Shown piece by piece: positions 34,677 to 42,818 of a stretch of 64,000 nt of DNA (positions are counted from its first letter, which is position 1; each line of letters starts with the position of its first letter). The DNA is taken from contig NZ_CP011339.1 in assembly GCF_001264245.1 (NCBI RefSeq), forward strand, positions 1,488,001 to 1,552,000, in the 5' to 3' direction. The position numbers and the translations under genes were made by a program. Source of the stretch: Microcystis panniformis FACHB-1757. GTDB lineage: Bacteria > Cyanobacteriota > Cyanobacteriia > Cyanobacteriales > Microcystaceae. The notes beneath the pieces are model-generated. The model was not told the DNA's origin and searched no databases. It worked only from the letters and a program-made list of their open reading frames with translations.

Positions 34677-35615
34677 ATGTTTGATAATATTTGTAAATTT
34701 ATTGCCGAAAACTTCTCCGATGATCTAGCCACTTGGTTATTGGGTTCTCCCCTCTCCTTAACCGTCCTCGACCCGACGGAATTACAATTAGACCCCATTC
34801 GTGCCGATTCTCTGATTTTTTTGCAGTCAGAGCAACTAATTCTCCATACCGAATTTCAAACCGACCCCGACTCCAAAATTCCTTTCCGAATGCTCGATTA
34901 TCGCCTTCGCATCTATCGTCGTCATCCCCAAAAACCAATGCGTCAAGTGGTAATTTATCTGCGACGCAGTGATTCTCCCCTAGTGCAAGAAAATACTTTC
35001 CGTCTGGGGGAAACCTTTCATTCCTTCCAAGTCATCCGTCTTTGGGAAGAAAATACACCGCAATTTTTCCATCATCCCGGTTTATTACCCTTTGCCGTCC
35101 TCAGCAATACCGATGATCCCGAACAGGTGTTAAGTCTGGTGTCCCGTTCTTTAGACACTATCCCCCAAAAACAGGTGCAAAGCAATCTCGCTGCCGCCAC
35201 CAGTATTCTCGCCGGGTTAGTATTAAATCGAGAGACGATTAAAAAAATCCTTCGGAGTGACATTATGAGAGAATCCGTCATCTATCAAGATATTTTAGAG
35301 GAAGGCAGAGAGGAAGGCGAGGAAAAGGGACTACAAAAAGGACGACAAGAAGGATTGCAAGAAGGATTGCAAGCGGGTAAAGAAGAAAAAGCTCGACAAA
35401 TTGCCTTAAAAATGCTATCTGCTGGCTTTTCTATCCCAGAAATCGCTCGATTTACTGATTTATCCCCCGACGCGATCGAGCAATTACAAAGACAAAACGC
35501 TTTCTCCATACCGAATTTCAAACCGACCCCGACTCCAAAATTCCTTTCCGAATGCTCGATTATCGCCTTCGCATCTATCGTCGTCATCCCCAAAAACCAA
35601 TGCGTCAAGTGGTAA
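34677..35615 (+). CDS. Rpn-family protein, copy 2, with chimeric tail
   Basis: 312 residues. The first 265 or so match copy 1 almost exactly (LHTEFQTDPDSK core, longer EGREEGEEKGLQKGRQEGLQ repeat, LSAGFSIPEIARFTDLSPDA). After DAIEQLQRQNAFS the frame runs out of phase into a second partial copy of the same gene, giving about 40 meaningless residues ending PKNQCVKW. The junction near 35500 fuses the 3' end of one gene to an internal site of the next (TCTCCATACCGAATTTCAAA, also at 34842). Activity may be retained because the core is complete. Confidence 0.78.
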   Translation: MFDNICKFIAENFSDDLATWLLGSPLSLTVLDPTELQLDPIRADSLIFLQSEQLILHTEFQTDPDSKIPFRMLDYRLRIYRRHPQKPMRQVVIYLRRSDSPLVQENTFRLGETFHSFQVIRLWEENTPQFFHHPGLLPFAVLSNTDDPEQVLSLVSRSLDTIPQKQVQSNLAAATSILAGLVLNRETIKKILRSDIMRESVIYQDILEEGREEGEEKGLQKGRQEGLQEGLQAGKEEKARQIALKMLSAGFSIPEIARFTDLSPDAIEQLQRQNAFSIPNFKPTPTPKFLSECSIIAFASIVVIPKNQCVKW

Positions 35616-36142
35616 TTTATCTGCGACGCAGTGATTCTCCCCTAGTGCAAGAAAATACTTTCCGTCTGGGGGAAACCTTTCATTCCTTCCAAGTCATCCG
35701 TCTTTGGGAAGAAAATACACCGCAATTTTTCCATCATCCCGGTTTATTACCCTTTGCCGTCCTCAGCAATACCGATGACCCCGAACAGGTGTTAAGTCTG
35801 GTGTCCCGTTCTTTAGAAACTATTTCCCAAAAACAGGTGCAAAGCAATCTCGCTGCCGCTACCAGTATTCTCGCCGGGTTAGTATTAAATCGAGAGACGA
35901 TTAAAAAAATCCTTCGGAGTGACATTATGAGAGAATCCGTCATCTATCAAGATATTTTAGAGGAAGGCAGAGAGGAAGGCGAGGAAAAGGGACTACAAAA
36001 AGGCTTGCAAGCGGGTAAAGAAGAAAAAGCTCGACAAATTGCCCTAAAAATGCTATCTGCTGGTTTTTCTATCCCAGAAATCGCCCGATTTACCGATTTA
36101 TCCCCCGACGCGATCGAGCAATTACAATCGAGAGACGATTAA
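35500..36142 (+). pseudogene. Rpn-family protein, copy 3, 5'-truncated
   Basis: Begins in the middle of the nuclease core (HTEFQTDPDSK region lies in a different frame from the upstream gene), and the frame opens to MLDYRLRIYRRHPQKPMRQV at 35552 and ends SPDAIEQLQSRDD. The Glu/Gly repeat is shorter than in copies 1 and 2 (EGREEGEEKGLQKGLQAG). It lacks the first 80 or so residues including the likely catalytic part, so it is probably non-functional. Its end overlaps a further fragment. Confidence 0.72.
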
Positions 36143-36425
36143 AAAAATCCTTCGGAGTGACATTCTGAGAGAATCCGTCATCTAAGTACCTAGGCAAAAT
36201 TATTTACACATGACGATCATTGCCCCGTAAGGGTTTTAGCTCGATCGGGCAGGTAATTAATTTTGCATGACTACTTATCAAGATATTTTAGAGGAAGGAG
36301 AATTATCCGCTAAATTAACCTCTATACCCCGTTTATCAGCCTTAGGATTAAGTGCTGAACAAATTGCCCAAGCTTTAGACTTAGAAATTGAACAAGTACA
36401 ACAAGTCATTGAGGGACAAAATTGA
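36121..36425 (+). pseudogene. Rpn-family C-terminal fragment interrupted by MITE C
   Basis: Before the MITE the frame matches Rpn copies (RETIKKILRSDILRESVI); after it the reading continues YQDILEEGELSAKLTSIPRL and ends in a different tail (ALDLEIEQVQQVIEGQN). It is the 3' end of a distinct Rpn-type gene whose 5' part was replaced by copy 3. Removing 36185-36275 and one TA restores the exact sequence ATCTATCAAGATATTTTAGA found in the other copies. Confidence 0.75.
36185..36275. mobile_element. MITE C copy 3, inserted in an Rpn gene fragment
   Basis: 91 bp, AGTACCTAGGCAAAATTA to TAATTTTGCATGACTACT, flanked by TA at 36183-36184 and 36276-36277. Comparison with uninterrupted Rpn copies (for example at 35940) shows the empty site exactly, which proves a TA dinucleotide duplication. 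It matches the copy at 20080 throughout. Confidence 0.93.
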
Positions 36426-36457
36426 GGGAAAACGGACAGTATTTTCTATCGTCTCTT

Positions 36458-37269
36458 TCAGTAATAATTTTTGATCATTAATTCCCTACCAGATGCCGCC
36501 GCTCCTTGTTTATAATTATTCATGCCATACTGAAGATTCCACTCGATAATATGGGCAAAATCAAAGAGTTTTCGTATCTCTGGACAATCATCGTAGGTAA
36601 TTAACCATTTAGCCTGACATTGACGCATATTATCGGCAAAACGTTGATGATCGAAGCTGGTATGTAAATTACCTCTTACACCGTACAAACGGGATTTTGT
36701 GGCACTATAGTAGGGGGGATCGAGAAAGATAAAAACTTCTTTTCCCTCAGCAAATAATAATTCTTCGTAGTCTTGGTTAGTAATTTTTACTGATGCTAAT
36801 AACGGCGCAATTTGAGTTAATCTGGCAATTGATGAATCAGTAAATCTACTGGTAAAAGCTGCTTGGGAATACCCCCCGAATCCACTGTTCCCGAAAAAGT
36901 AATCCGATTTAAGATAAAAAAACGCACCGCTTTCTCAAAGTCGGTTAACTTTAAATCTTCCCTTGTCAAATCTTGAAATAATTCTCGTCCAGTATCATAT
37001 TTTTGTTTAATTTCTGTTATTTTTGCTACCAATAAATCAATATTTTCTTGAGCGCATTGCCAGAAACAATATAAATCATAATTTAAGTCATTAATCCAAT
37101 AGGTTTTTATTTGTTGTCCAAAGAGTTGCTTAACAGCAAAAAACACAGAACCACCACCAAAAAAAGGTTCTCGATATTCCCTAATATTCACAGGAATTTG
37201 CGGCAGAATTTGCTTAATTGCCCGGGATTTCCCCCCGGGATAACGCAAGGGACTTTTAATTTTTGACAT
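36458..37269 (-). pseudogene. Dam-like DNA adenine methyltransferase (one frameshift)
   Basis: The N-terminal part has the alpha-class motif I SPLRYPGGKSRAIKQILPQI (about 6-25) and REPFFGGGSVFF. After the break, the intended frame reads YSQAAFTSRFTDSS, then FIFLDPPYYSATKSRLYG with catalytic DPPY, and ends KNYY. Full length is about 270 residues, normal for orphan Dam-type enzymes. The break lies in a run of six G (minus strand, near 36876-36881); a seventh G restores the frame. It may be an orphan methylase or part of a lost restriction system. Confidence 0.85.
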
Positions 37270-37384
37270 TTTATACTAAATCCGTTTATTAAAGACTGAT
37301 TATCTATTCCCCCTTTTGCCCCTTGCATGAGTGCCTGTCCTGATATGTAGCCTATACCCATAAGAATTCCATTTAATTCCACAC

Positions 37385-37741
37385 TTATGACTCGTATCCT
37401 AAGGTTAGCAAAACCACTTCTTCCAATTGGGCAATTATTTCGGGACTCAGTTGTCCCAGTGTGCGGATCAAACGAGTTTTATCCAGCACTCTCATCTGAA
37501 AACATAGGGCAACAGAATCTTGGCCGAGTCCACCATTACCTTGTTCTATCAGTAAGCATATAGGCAAAGCAGCGCGACGTTGGTTGGTGGTGAGCGGAAT
37601 AGCAATGATCGTAGTTGAGAACTGGGAAACAAGGTCATTCTGGAAAATGATGACGGGACGAATGCCCGCTTGTTCAGAACCTTGAGTTGGATTGAGGTCG
37701 GCTAGCCAGACTTCACCCCGTTTCAGAGGATTAGTCATCAT
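37385..37741 (-). CDS. PemK/MazF-type toxin
   Basis: 118 residues with the family motifs RGEVWLADLNPTQGSEQAG (about 8-26), RPVIIFQNDL, TIIAIPLTTN and a C-terminal QMRVLDKTRLIRTLGQLSP. These are the signature of ribosome-independent mRNA interferases. The ATG overlaps the end of the antitoxin gene by 4 bp (37738-37741), so the pair is translationally coupled. Intact by length. Confidence 0.88.
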   Translation of the reverse strand: MMTNPLKRGEVWLADLNPTQGSEQAGIRPVIIFQNDLVSQFSTTIIAIPLTTNQRRAALPICLLIEQGNGGLGQDSVALCFQMRVLDKTRLIRTLGQLSPEIIAQLEEVVLLTLGYES

Positions 37742-37986
37742 TGATCTTCTTGATGGAGTATTACTGCATAGTCATTCATACCTTCTTCAGCAAAGGCGCG
37801 ATCTTGATCAGCAAACTCTGCAAACAGATCGGCCAGTTGCATTGGATCGAGAACAGCCTGATGACGCTGACTGCGAAACTTTAAGAAGGCAATAAAATCA
37901 GCCACTTGCTGAAGCTGATTATCAGTCAGTCGATCCAAGTCTTGCTTAAGAGCTTCAGCGCTTACTGGCATAGGAAGAAAAAACAT
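37738..37986 (-). CDS. Antitoxin partner of the PemK/MazF toxin
   Basis: 82 residues from Met at 37986, chosen because GGGGAAG precedes it; a longer start at 38019 and a shorter one at 37971 also exist. The N-terminal half is helical (SAEALKQDLDRLTDNQLQQV), followed by FIAFLKFRSQRHQ and an acidic C-terminus (FADQDRAFAEEGMNDY) that could wrap the toxin. No classical AbrB or RHH fold is obvious. The 4 bp overlap with the toxin gene supports the role. Confidence 0.7.
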   Translation of the reverse strand: MFFLPMPVSAEALKQDLDRLTDNQLQQVADFIAFLKFRSQRHQAVLDPMQLADLFAEFADQDRAFAEEGMNDYAVILHQEDQ

Positions 37987-38177
37987 TCCGACTTCCCCAT
38001 TATAAGGGATCCTGGCCAACAGCCGTCTTCAACAAACCCCCATGAGTCCCTGAGTGCGTAGCGGGGTAGGGAGGACGTTCAGACGTTTTGAGCGATCGCC
38101 TGTTGGAGCAGTTCAGTGATAATTCAATAGGGAAAAATCCCAATGCCGATAATTTCCTATCCCACTTGTTAGACAAG

Positions 38178-38846
38178 CTAATCTACAAGGTAGTCGGCAA
38201 GAAATCGGCCAACATCTTTAATCATGTCAGAAACATCTTGAACTGTAAATTCATTCTGTTTTCCATGGGCAGCGCTATTACGAATATCTGCGATCGCTGT
38301 TATTCGCTTCTGATTCAATTTGTTATATACACCAGCTTTTGCCAATTCGGAATTCATTTTATCTAACTTCCCATGCGGAATCCCACTTCTATCACATAAC
38401 TCTCGCAATGCCGTCTCTAACACAACTCCTGCAATCACAGCCGCAGCGGTATGATAACCACTAGAAAAAAGCTCATTTGCTTGTTCAAGCTCAGAATCAA
38501 AAACTTCGGCTTGAACCAGTGTTTTAATAGACGAGAGATAACCACCCTCAAAATCTTCTTTTGCTGCCAAAAATACCGCTTTAAATGCCTTAAATCTCCC
38601 ATAAGTTGAATAATACCTGTTCTTTTCTTCCCGCTCAAATTGTTTGAAGTGCTGAGAATCTTCACCACAAACTTTAGACAATAAGTTTTTTACTTTTACC
38701 TTCCAGCTTAAAAGTAAGTAGCTATCGATGACTTCATTGGTGCCGCCAATTATCTCTGTTCGGAGAACTTTTTTAGAAGATTCCAATTGGGATGCTTGCT
38801 CCTCTAGCTCTTCAAATCGCTGCTTAAAAACTTCTTTCAACGTCAT
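38178..38846 (-). CDS. HEPN-like protein with R-x4-H motif
   Basis: 222 residues from the ATG at 38846 (MTLKEVFKQRFEELEEQ). The helical C-terminal half contains AAAVIAGVVLETALRELCDR and IADIRNSAAHGKQ, where R-N-S-A-A-H fits the R-x4-6-H active-site motif of HEPN ribonucleases (DUF4145-like). HEPN proteins are common in toxin-antitoxin and phage-defence systems, though some bind RNA without cleaving. No adjacent MNT partner is present. MITE E copy 3 lies directly at the start codon and has replaced the native upstream region. Confidence 0.7.
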   Translation of the reverse strand: MTLKEVFKQRFEELEEQASQLESSKKVLRTEIIGGTNEVIDSYLLLSWKVKVKNLLSKVCGEDSQHFKQFEREEKNRYYSTYGRFKAFKAVFLAAKEDFEGGYLSSIKTLVQAEVFDSELEQANELFSSGYHTAAAVIAGVVLETALRELCDRSGIPHGKLDKMNSELAKAGVYNKLNQKRITAIADIRNSAAHGKQNEFTVQDVSDMIKDVGRFLADYLVD

Positions 38847-38847
38847 A

Positions 38848-38947
38848 AGTAGGTAGGTGTTAAAAATTATCATATACCACCCTTATCAAAGAGGCAGGGG
38901 GGATCAAAGACAAAATCTATCTTCAATTTAATTATAACCACTTACTT
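38848..38947. mobile_element. MITE E copy 3, reversed and shortened
   Basis: 100 bp, AGTAGGTAGGTGTTAAAAAT to TTTAATTATAACCACTTACT, flanked by TA (38846-38847, 38948-38949). Orientation is opposite to the copies at 16837 and 27915, and most of the central GGGGGG/CCCCCC block is gone. The left TA is part of the TATG at the start of the HEPN-like gene. Confidence 0.82.
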
Positions 38948-39010
38948 AACCTTAAAAGAATTGAATTCCGTCTAACGACCAAGTTAGTCCTCGTGCTTCT
39001 CCCCCGACTT

Positions 39011-39619
39011 TTACTTACTTTGTCTAGCTTGACCAACTTTTAGCCATGCAAAGATTTGTTGTGGAGTCAGTGTCAACTCAACCCCTGCAATTACCTTAAG
39101 TTGGTGATCCCCTCTGCAAACTTCTGGCTCTTGTTGGGGAGTAAACATTAAAACAGAATAATCATCTGGATCAAGCATCCATCCTAATTTACTGCCATGT
39201 TTTAAACAGTGTAGAATGTTGTCAATTACACGGTTTACCTTTTGATCCGGTGAAAGAATTTCGATAGTCCAATCAGGTGCTTCGGTAAAGTCGTCCTCTG
39301 GTTCACCTGCTTGATTCAGGTTAATTCGATTCCATGCAATTACCGCCACATCAGGAACGATCGAACGCCCGCCGAAGGTACATCGCAACTCAGGTAAGGC
39401 TGTATAATCAACAGTATGGCTGTCAACCTCAGCTAAAAGACGTTTTTGCAGGATAGAGTGTCGAGTCTTAGGCATGGGTTTCTGAATTGCGACTCCATGC
39501 AAGTATTCCCATGCTGGAGAATCCTCCAAATATGGCAATTTGAGGAAATCTTCAAGGGTGAGACTCTCAGTCAAGGAAGTCGTCATCGGTTCAAGCAAAG
39601 GTTTTTTTTGTGACTTCAT
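39011..39619 (-). CDS. Uma2-family (DUF820) putative endonuclease, second
   Basis: 202 residues. WEYLHGVAIQKPMPKTRHSI, SIVPDVAVIAW and DWTIEILSPDQKVNRVIDN contain the Asp, Glu and Lys of the Uma2 PD-(D/E)xK-like core. Its start overlaps by 1 nt the stop of a small helix-rich DNA-binding-type gene, so the two form a compact unit that may act like a toxin-antitoxin pair. It is distant in sequence from the Uma2 protein at 27300. Confidence 0.82.
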   Translation of the reverse strand: MKSQKKPLLEPMTTSLTESLTLEDFLKLPYLEDSPAWEYLHGVAIQKPMPKTRHSILQKRLLAEVDSHTVDYTALPELRCTFGGRSIVPDVAVIAWNRINLNQAGEPEDDFTEAPDWTIEILSPDQKVNRVIDNILHCLKHGSKLGWMLDPDDYSVLMFTPQQEPEVCRGDHQLKVIAGVELTLTPQQIFAWLKVGQARQSK

Positions 39620-39900
39620 TATAAATGAAGTTTATCTGGGTTGCTTACCGACGATTCAGGCATATTTGACTGGTAATATGCTTCTGGCTCAACATCGGGA
39701 ACTTTTGTTAAGATTACCTGATACTTTTCTCGACTTCCCTTTTTGGACCTTTCTATTAGGTAATTTTCTGTCATCAACGCTGAAAGTTTCTCAGCGATCG
39801 CAGTAGAGATAAATTGATCGATCGAAATTCCATCACGAGCCGCTAGATCATCTAAACTTTTCTGTAATGAGTCGGGAATTTGAACTTGGATGGTACTCAT
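39619..39900 (-). CDS. Ribbon-helix-helix-type protein paired with Uma2
   Basis: 93 residues. The N-terminus STIQVQIPDSLQKSLDDLAA then ISIDQFISTAIAEKLSAL is a beta-strand followed by two helices, the layout of RHH/CopG DNA-binding antitoxins. The C-terminal 45 residues are charged and probably disordered or partner-binding. Translational coupling to the Uma2 gene suggests autoregulation of the pair. Confidence 0.72.
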   Translation of the reverse strand: MSTIQVQIPDSLQKSLDDLAARDGISIDQFISTAIAEKLSALMTENYLIERSKKGSREKYQVILTKVPDVEPEAYYQSNMPESSVSNPDKLHL

Positions 39901-40015
39901 GGTAACTTACCTATTAATCGTAGGAAACCTGAAGGCTCAAAGCGTGGGTTTCATTTTTAACCTAGCCACCTTTACTCGATCGATAAATTACGATCAAACC
40001 AATTAGATTAACCAT

Positions 40016-41947
40016 CTACTTAACTGTTGGTTTGCGGAATTTCGAGGGAGAAGGAAAATATTCTACCCGTTCATTTTTCAGAGCTTGTGCCATGAAATCG
40101 CGCCAAATGGGAGCAGCAAAACCACCGCCGGTGATACCTTTACCTAAAGTGCGGTTTCGGTCATCTCCAATCCACACTGCGGTGGCTAATTGGGGAACAT
40201 AACCGACAAACCAGACATTTTTCTCGTTATCGGTAGTACCGGTTTTTCCCGCTGCCGGACGACCGATTTGGGCCGAAGTGGCTGTTCCCCCTTGAATAAC
40301 TCCCTGTAGGACAGAATTGAGAGAAGCGGTGGCCCAGGGGTCTAAAACTAGCTTCGGTTTGGGTGTATTATCGAGCATGACGTTACCGCGGCTATCGGTA
40401 ACACGCATGATAAAGGTAGGCTTAGAATGCCAGCCATTACTGGCAAAAGTAGCGTAGGCCCCCGCCATTTCCAGAGGGGTAACATCCACGGAACCCAAAG
40501 GTAAAGAGGTGACGGCAATTAAAGGACTCTCGAAACCCAGCAGACGACAGACTTCAATGACTTTATTGATCCCGACACGACGACCGAGAACAACTGCGGG
40601 AATATTCAGAGACTGCATCAGAGCGCTACGCAGGGAAACCGGACCAGAAAAGCCGCCACCGTAGTTTTTTGGGCTATAGAAGCCGCCGGCCTCGCGAAAA
40701 CGGATGGGAGCATCATTAACCACCGTTTCGGGGGTAAAACGACCACTAGCGAAGGCAGTATAATAAACGAAAGGTTTAAAAGCTGACCCCGGTTGACGAC
40801 GGGATTGAATAGCGCGGTTTAATTGACTTTTATTGTAATCAACGCCACCGACGAGCGCTTTGACGAAATGGGTGCGGGGATCCACCGCAACTAGAGAAAT
40901 TTGTAGGTCTTTGGTGCGAATACCGCGACCACGCAAGCTATTATAGGCCCGTTGGATGGTGGACTCGGCCATATTTTGAAAGTCGAGATCAATCGTGGTT
41001 TGAATCCGCATTCCCCCTTTCGTTAGGGTTTCCTTGCCAAATTTTTGCCGCAATTCTGCCACCACTGCATCGGTAACGTAGGGTAATTTACTTTCTTGCC
41101 AAGCGGTGGGTTTACCCAGTTTCAGAGGTTCCTTTAAAGCGGCCTCTTCCTGTGCGGGGGTAATCCAACCTAAAGTACGCATCCGACTGAGAACCAGTGC
41201 CTGTCTTTCCTTGGCGGTTTTATAATTATTAAAAGGACTATAAACTTCCGGCGCTTGGATTAAACCGGCCATCATCGCCGATTCTGCTAAATTTAACTGG
41301 GCAGCGGGTTTATTAAAATAACTTTTAGCGGCGGTTTGCACTCCGTAATTATTATGACCCCAATAGATATTATTGAGGTACATTTCCAGAATGTCATTTT
41401 TGCTAAAAACCTGTTCCACTCGTACTGCCAGGACCGCCTCGGCTAATTTACGGCTAACGGTGCGCTGATGGGAGAGAAAAATATTTTTGACTAACTGCAT
41501 GGTGATAGTAGATGCACCTTCCACCACACCGCCACTTTTCCAGTTAGCGACTACTGCCCGGCCGATACTATTAGGATTAATACCACGATGGTGATAAAAA
41601 TGGCTATCTTCGATCGCCATCACTGCACGTTTCAGATTGGGAGAGATTTGATCGAGTTCCACCACTTCCCGATGCGCTTCCCCGTGTAAGCTGGTCAGGG
41701 GTCTGCCTTTAACATCATAGATATAACTGGTTTCCGTGGGAACGTAACCCCGTAAAATCCTCACATCGGGTAGATTGCGGTAACTAATCGCCAATCCTAC
41801 CACAGCCCCCGTCACCACGGCCGTGGATACCATCAACAGGCCGAGAACAGTCCCCCCTGCGACTCTGGAGACTCCTTGGAAAAAGCTATCCGAGTCACTA
41901 CTAGGTTTCTGCTCTTTGTCTTGATTGCCGAGGGTACTGGTGGACAC
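40016..41947 (-). CDS. Class A penicillin-binding protein (PBP1A-like)
   Basis: 643 residues. One N-terminal membrane helix (about 30-52, GLLMVSTAVVTGAVVGLAIS) anchors the protein. The transglycosylase domain has EDSHFYHHRGINP (catalytic Glu, about 113) and GASTITMQLVKN; the transpeptidase domain has SAFK (SxxK, near 391), SLN (SxN, near 448) and KTGTT (near 570). It polymerises and cross-links peptidoglycan at the plasma membrane. All catalytic motifs are intact. A basic C-terminus ends the chain. Confidence 0.93.
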   Translation of the reverse strand: MSTSTLGNQDKEQKPSSDSDSFFQGVSRVAGGTVLGLLMVSTAVVTGAVVGLAISYRNLPDVRILRGYVPTETSYIYDVKGRPLTSLHGEAHREVVELDQISPNLKRAVMAIEDSHFYHHRGINPNSIGRAVVANWKSGGVVEGASTITMQLVKNIFLSHQRTVSRKLAEAVLAVRVEQVFSKNDILEMYLNNIYWGHNNYGVQTAAKSYFNKPAAQLNLAESAMMAGLIQAPEVYSPFNNYKTAKERQALVLSRMRTLGWITPAQEEAALKEPLKLGKPTAWQESKLPYVTDAVVAELRQKFGKETLTKGGMRIQTTIDLDFQNMAESTIQRAYNSLRGRGIRTKDLQISLVAVDPRTHFVKALVGGVDYNKSQLNRAIQSRRQPGSAFKPFVYYTAFASGRFTPETVVNDAPIRFREAGGFYSPKNYGGGFSGPVSLRSALMQSLNIPAVVLGRRVGINKVIEVCRLLGFESPLIAVTSLPLGSVDVTPLEMAGAYATFASNGWHSKPTFIMRVTDSRGNVMLDNTPKPKLVLDPWATASLNSVLQGVIQGGTATSAQIGRPAAGKTGTTDNEKNVWFVGYVPQLATAVWIGDDRNRTLGKGITGGGFAAPIWRDFMAQALKNERVEYFPSPSKFRKPTVK

Positions 41948-42118
41948 GATGGTTACAATTTCCTTTTTCCAAGAGGGGACTGATTGATCGAACTGGCTTG
42001 AAAGTCTATTCTAAAGGTTTTATTAAAAAATCGAATACTAGCTTACAGCAATTATGGCCGATCTGGCTCTAGATTCGATCGGCTATGGCAGGGGTATTAG
42101 GAGCAGAATAGTTAGATA

Positions 42119-42604
42119 TCAGGGACAAAACAGGGTATCGCGGGTATTTCTGCCAGTTATGGGGTTAGTTCCTTTGGCTATCTCACAAAGATATTTTTCC
42201 ACATCGGAGCGAATAATTGCATCGGTAAAATCGGCCCCGTCGATAATTGCACCTTTGATTAAAATGTTAGTGGCGAAAGCTCCTTCGAGAACAGCATTGG
42301 TAAAGTTGGCTCTGGTTAAACGGGCCGATTCTAAATCCACGTTTCTCATATTGGCATCGCTAAAGTCGGCCCCCTCCAAGTTGGCAGAAAAAAAGCGTAC
42401 TCCTTCTAGATTGGCATGACTGAAGTTGCTACCGCGCAGATTAGAGTGATCGAAGGTGGAATCGCGCAAATCCTGCCCTGCAAAGTCATTATTGGTCAAA
42501 TTGCGGTTATTATAACTTAGCGCTTGGGCCGGAGCCAAGGAGAATAATAATACTAATATACTAGCAAACAAGGTTAGTAGAGTTTTACGAGAAAATTGCG
42601 CCAT
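42119..42604 (-). CDS. Secreted or lumenal pentapeptide-repeat protein
   Basis: 161 residues. A signal peptide (MAQFSRKTLLTLFASILVLL then APAQA, cleavage near 28) leads into about 16 pentapeptide units of the A(D/N)LxF type (LRGSNFSHANLEGVRFFSAN and so on) that form a right-handed beta-helix. The C-terminus has a Cys pair (YLCEIAKG and DTLFCP) that could form a disulfide. Similar proteins occur in the thylakoid lumen. Specific function unknown. Confidence 0.88.
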   Translation of the reverse strand: MAQFSRKTLLTLFASILVLLFSLAPAQALSYNNRNLTNNDFAGQDLRDSTFDHSNLRGSNFSHANLEGVRFFSANLEGADFSDANMRNVDLESARLTRANFTNAVLEGAFATNILIKGAIIDGADFTDAIIRSDVEKYLCEIAKGTNPITGRNTRDTLFCP

Positions 42605-42634
42605 ATTGCCACCTGATCAATCAACCTTTTCTAT

Positions 42635-42693
42635 AATAAGCTGTACTGGATTTAAACCGCATATCGGGAATTTTAGTACAAATGCTCGAACTG
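42635..42693. repeat. Repeat B copy
   Basis: AATAAGCTGTACTGGATTTA and then TTTTAGTACAAATGCTCGAA. The same two blocks with a similar spacer occur inverted at 45649-45711, and the first block alone at 23690. Probably a dispersed repeat or MITE end; no flanking duplication is clear. Confidence 0.65.
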
Positions 42694-42818
42694 GCCGCCC
42701 CTCTATAGTTTCTCAACAGGATTTATTATCATTACCCGGCACTCGTTGACAATTATCCCCAGATTTACCAAGAGCGATCGATCTGCTAGATTTTTGATGT
42801 TGGATATCTTAGATAGAT

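Noticed and set aside
38088..38366. 92-codon plus-strand frame
   Set aside because: Overlaps the HEPN-like gene in antisense; low-complexity hydrophobic product without motif.
42054..42419. 121-codon plus-strand frame rich in Lys-Ser-Ala repeats
   Set aside because: Antisense of the pentapeptide repeats; the repeat pattern follows from the real gene.
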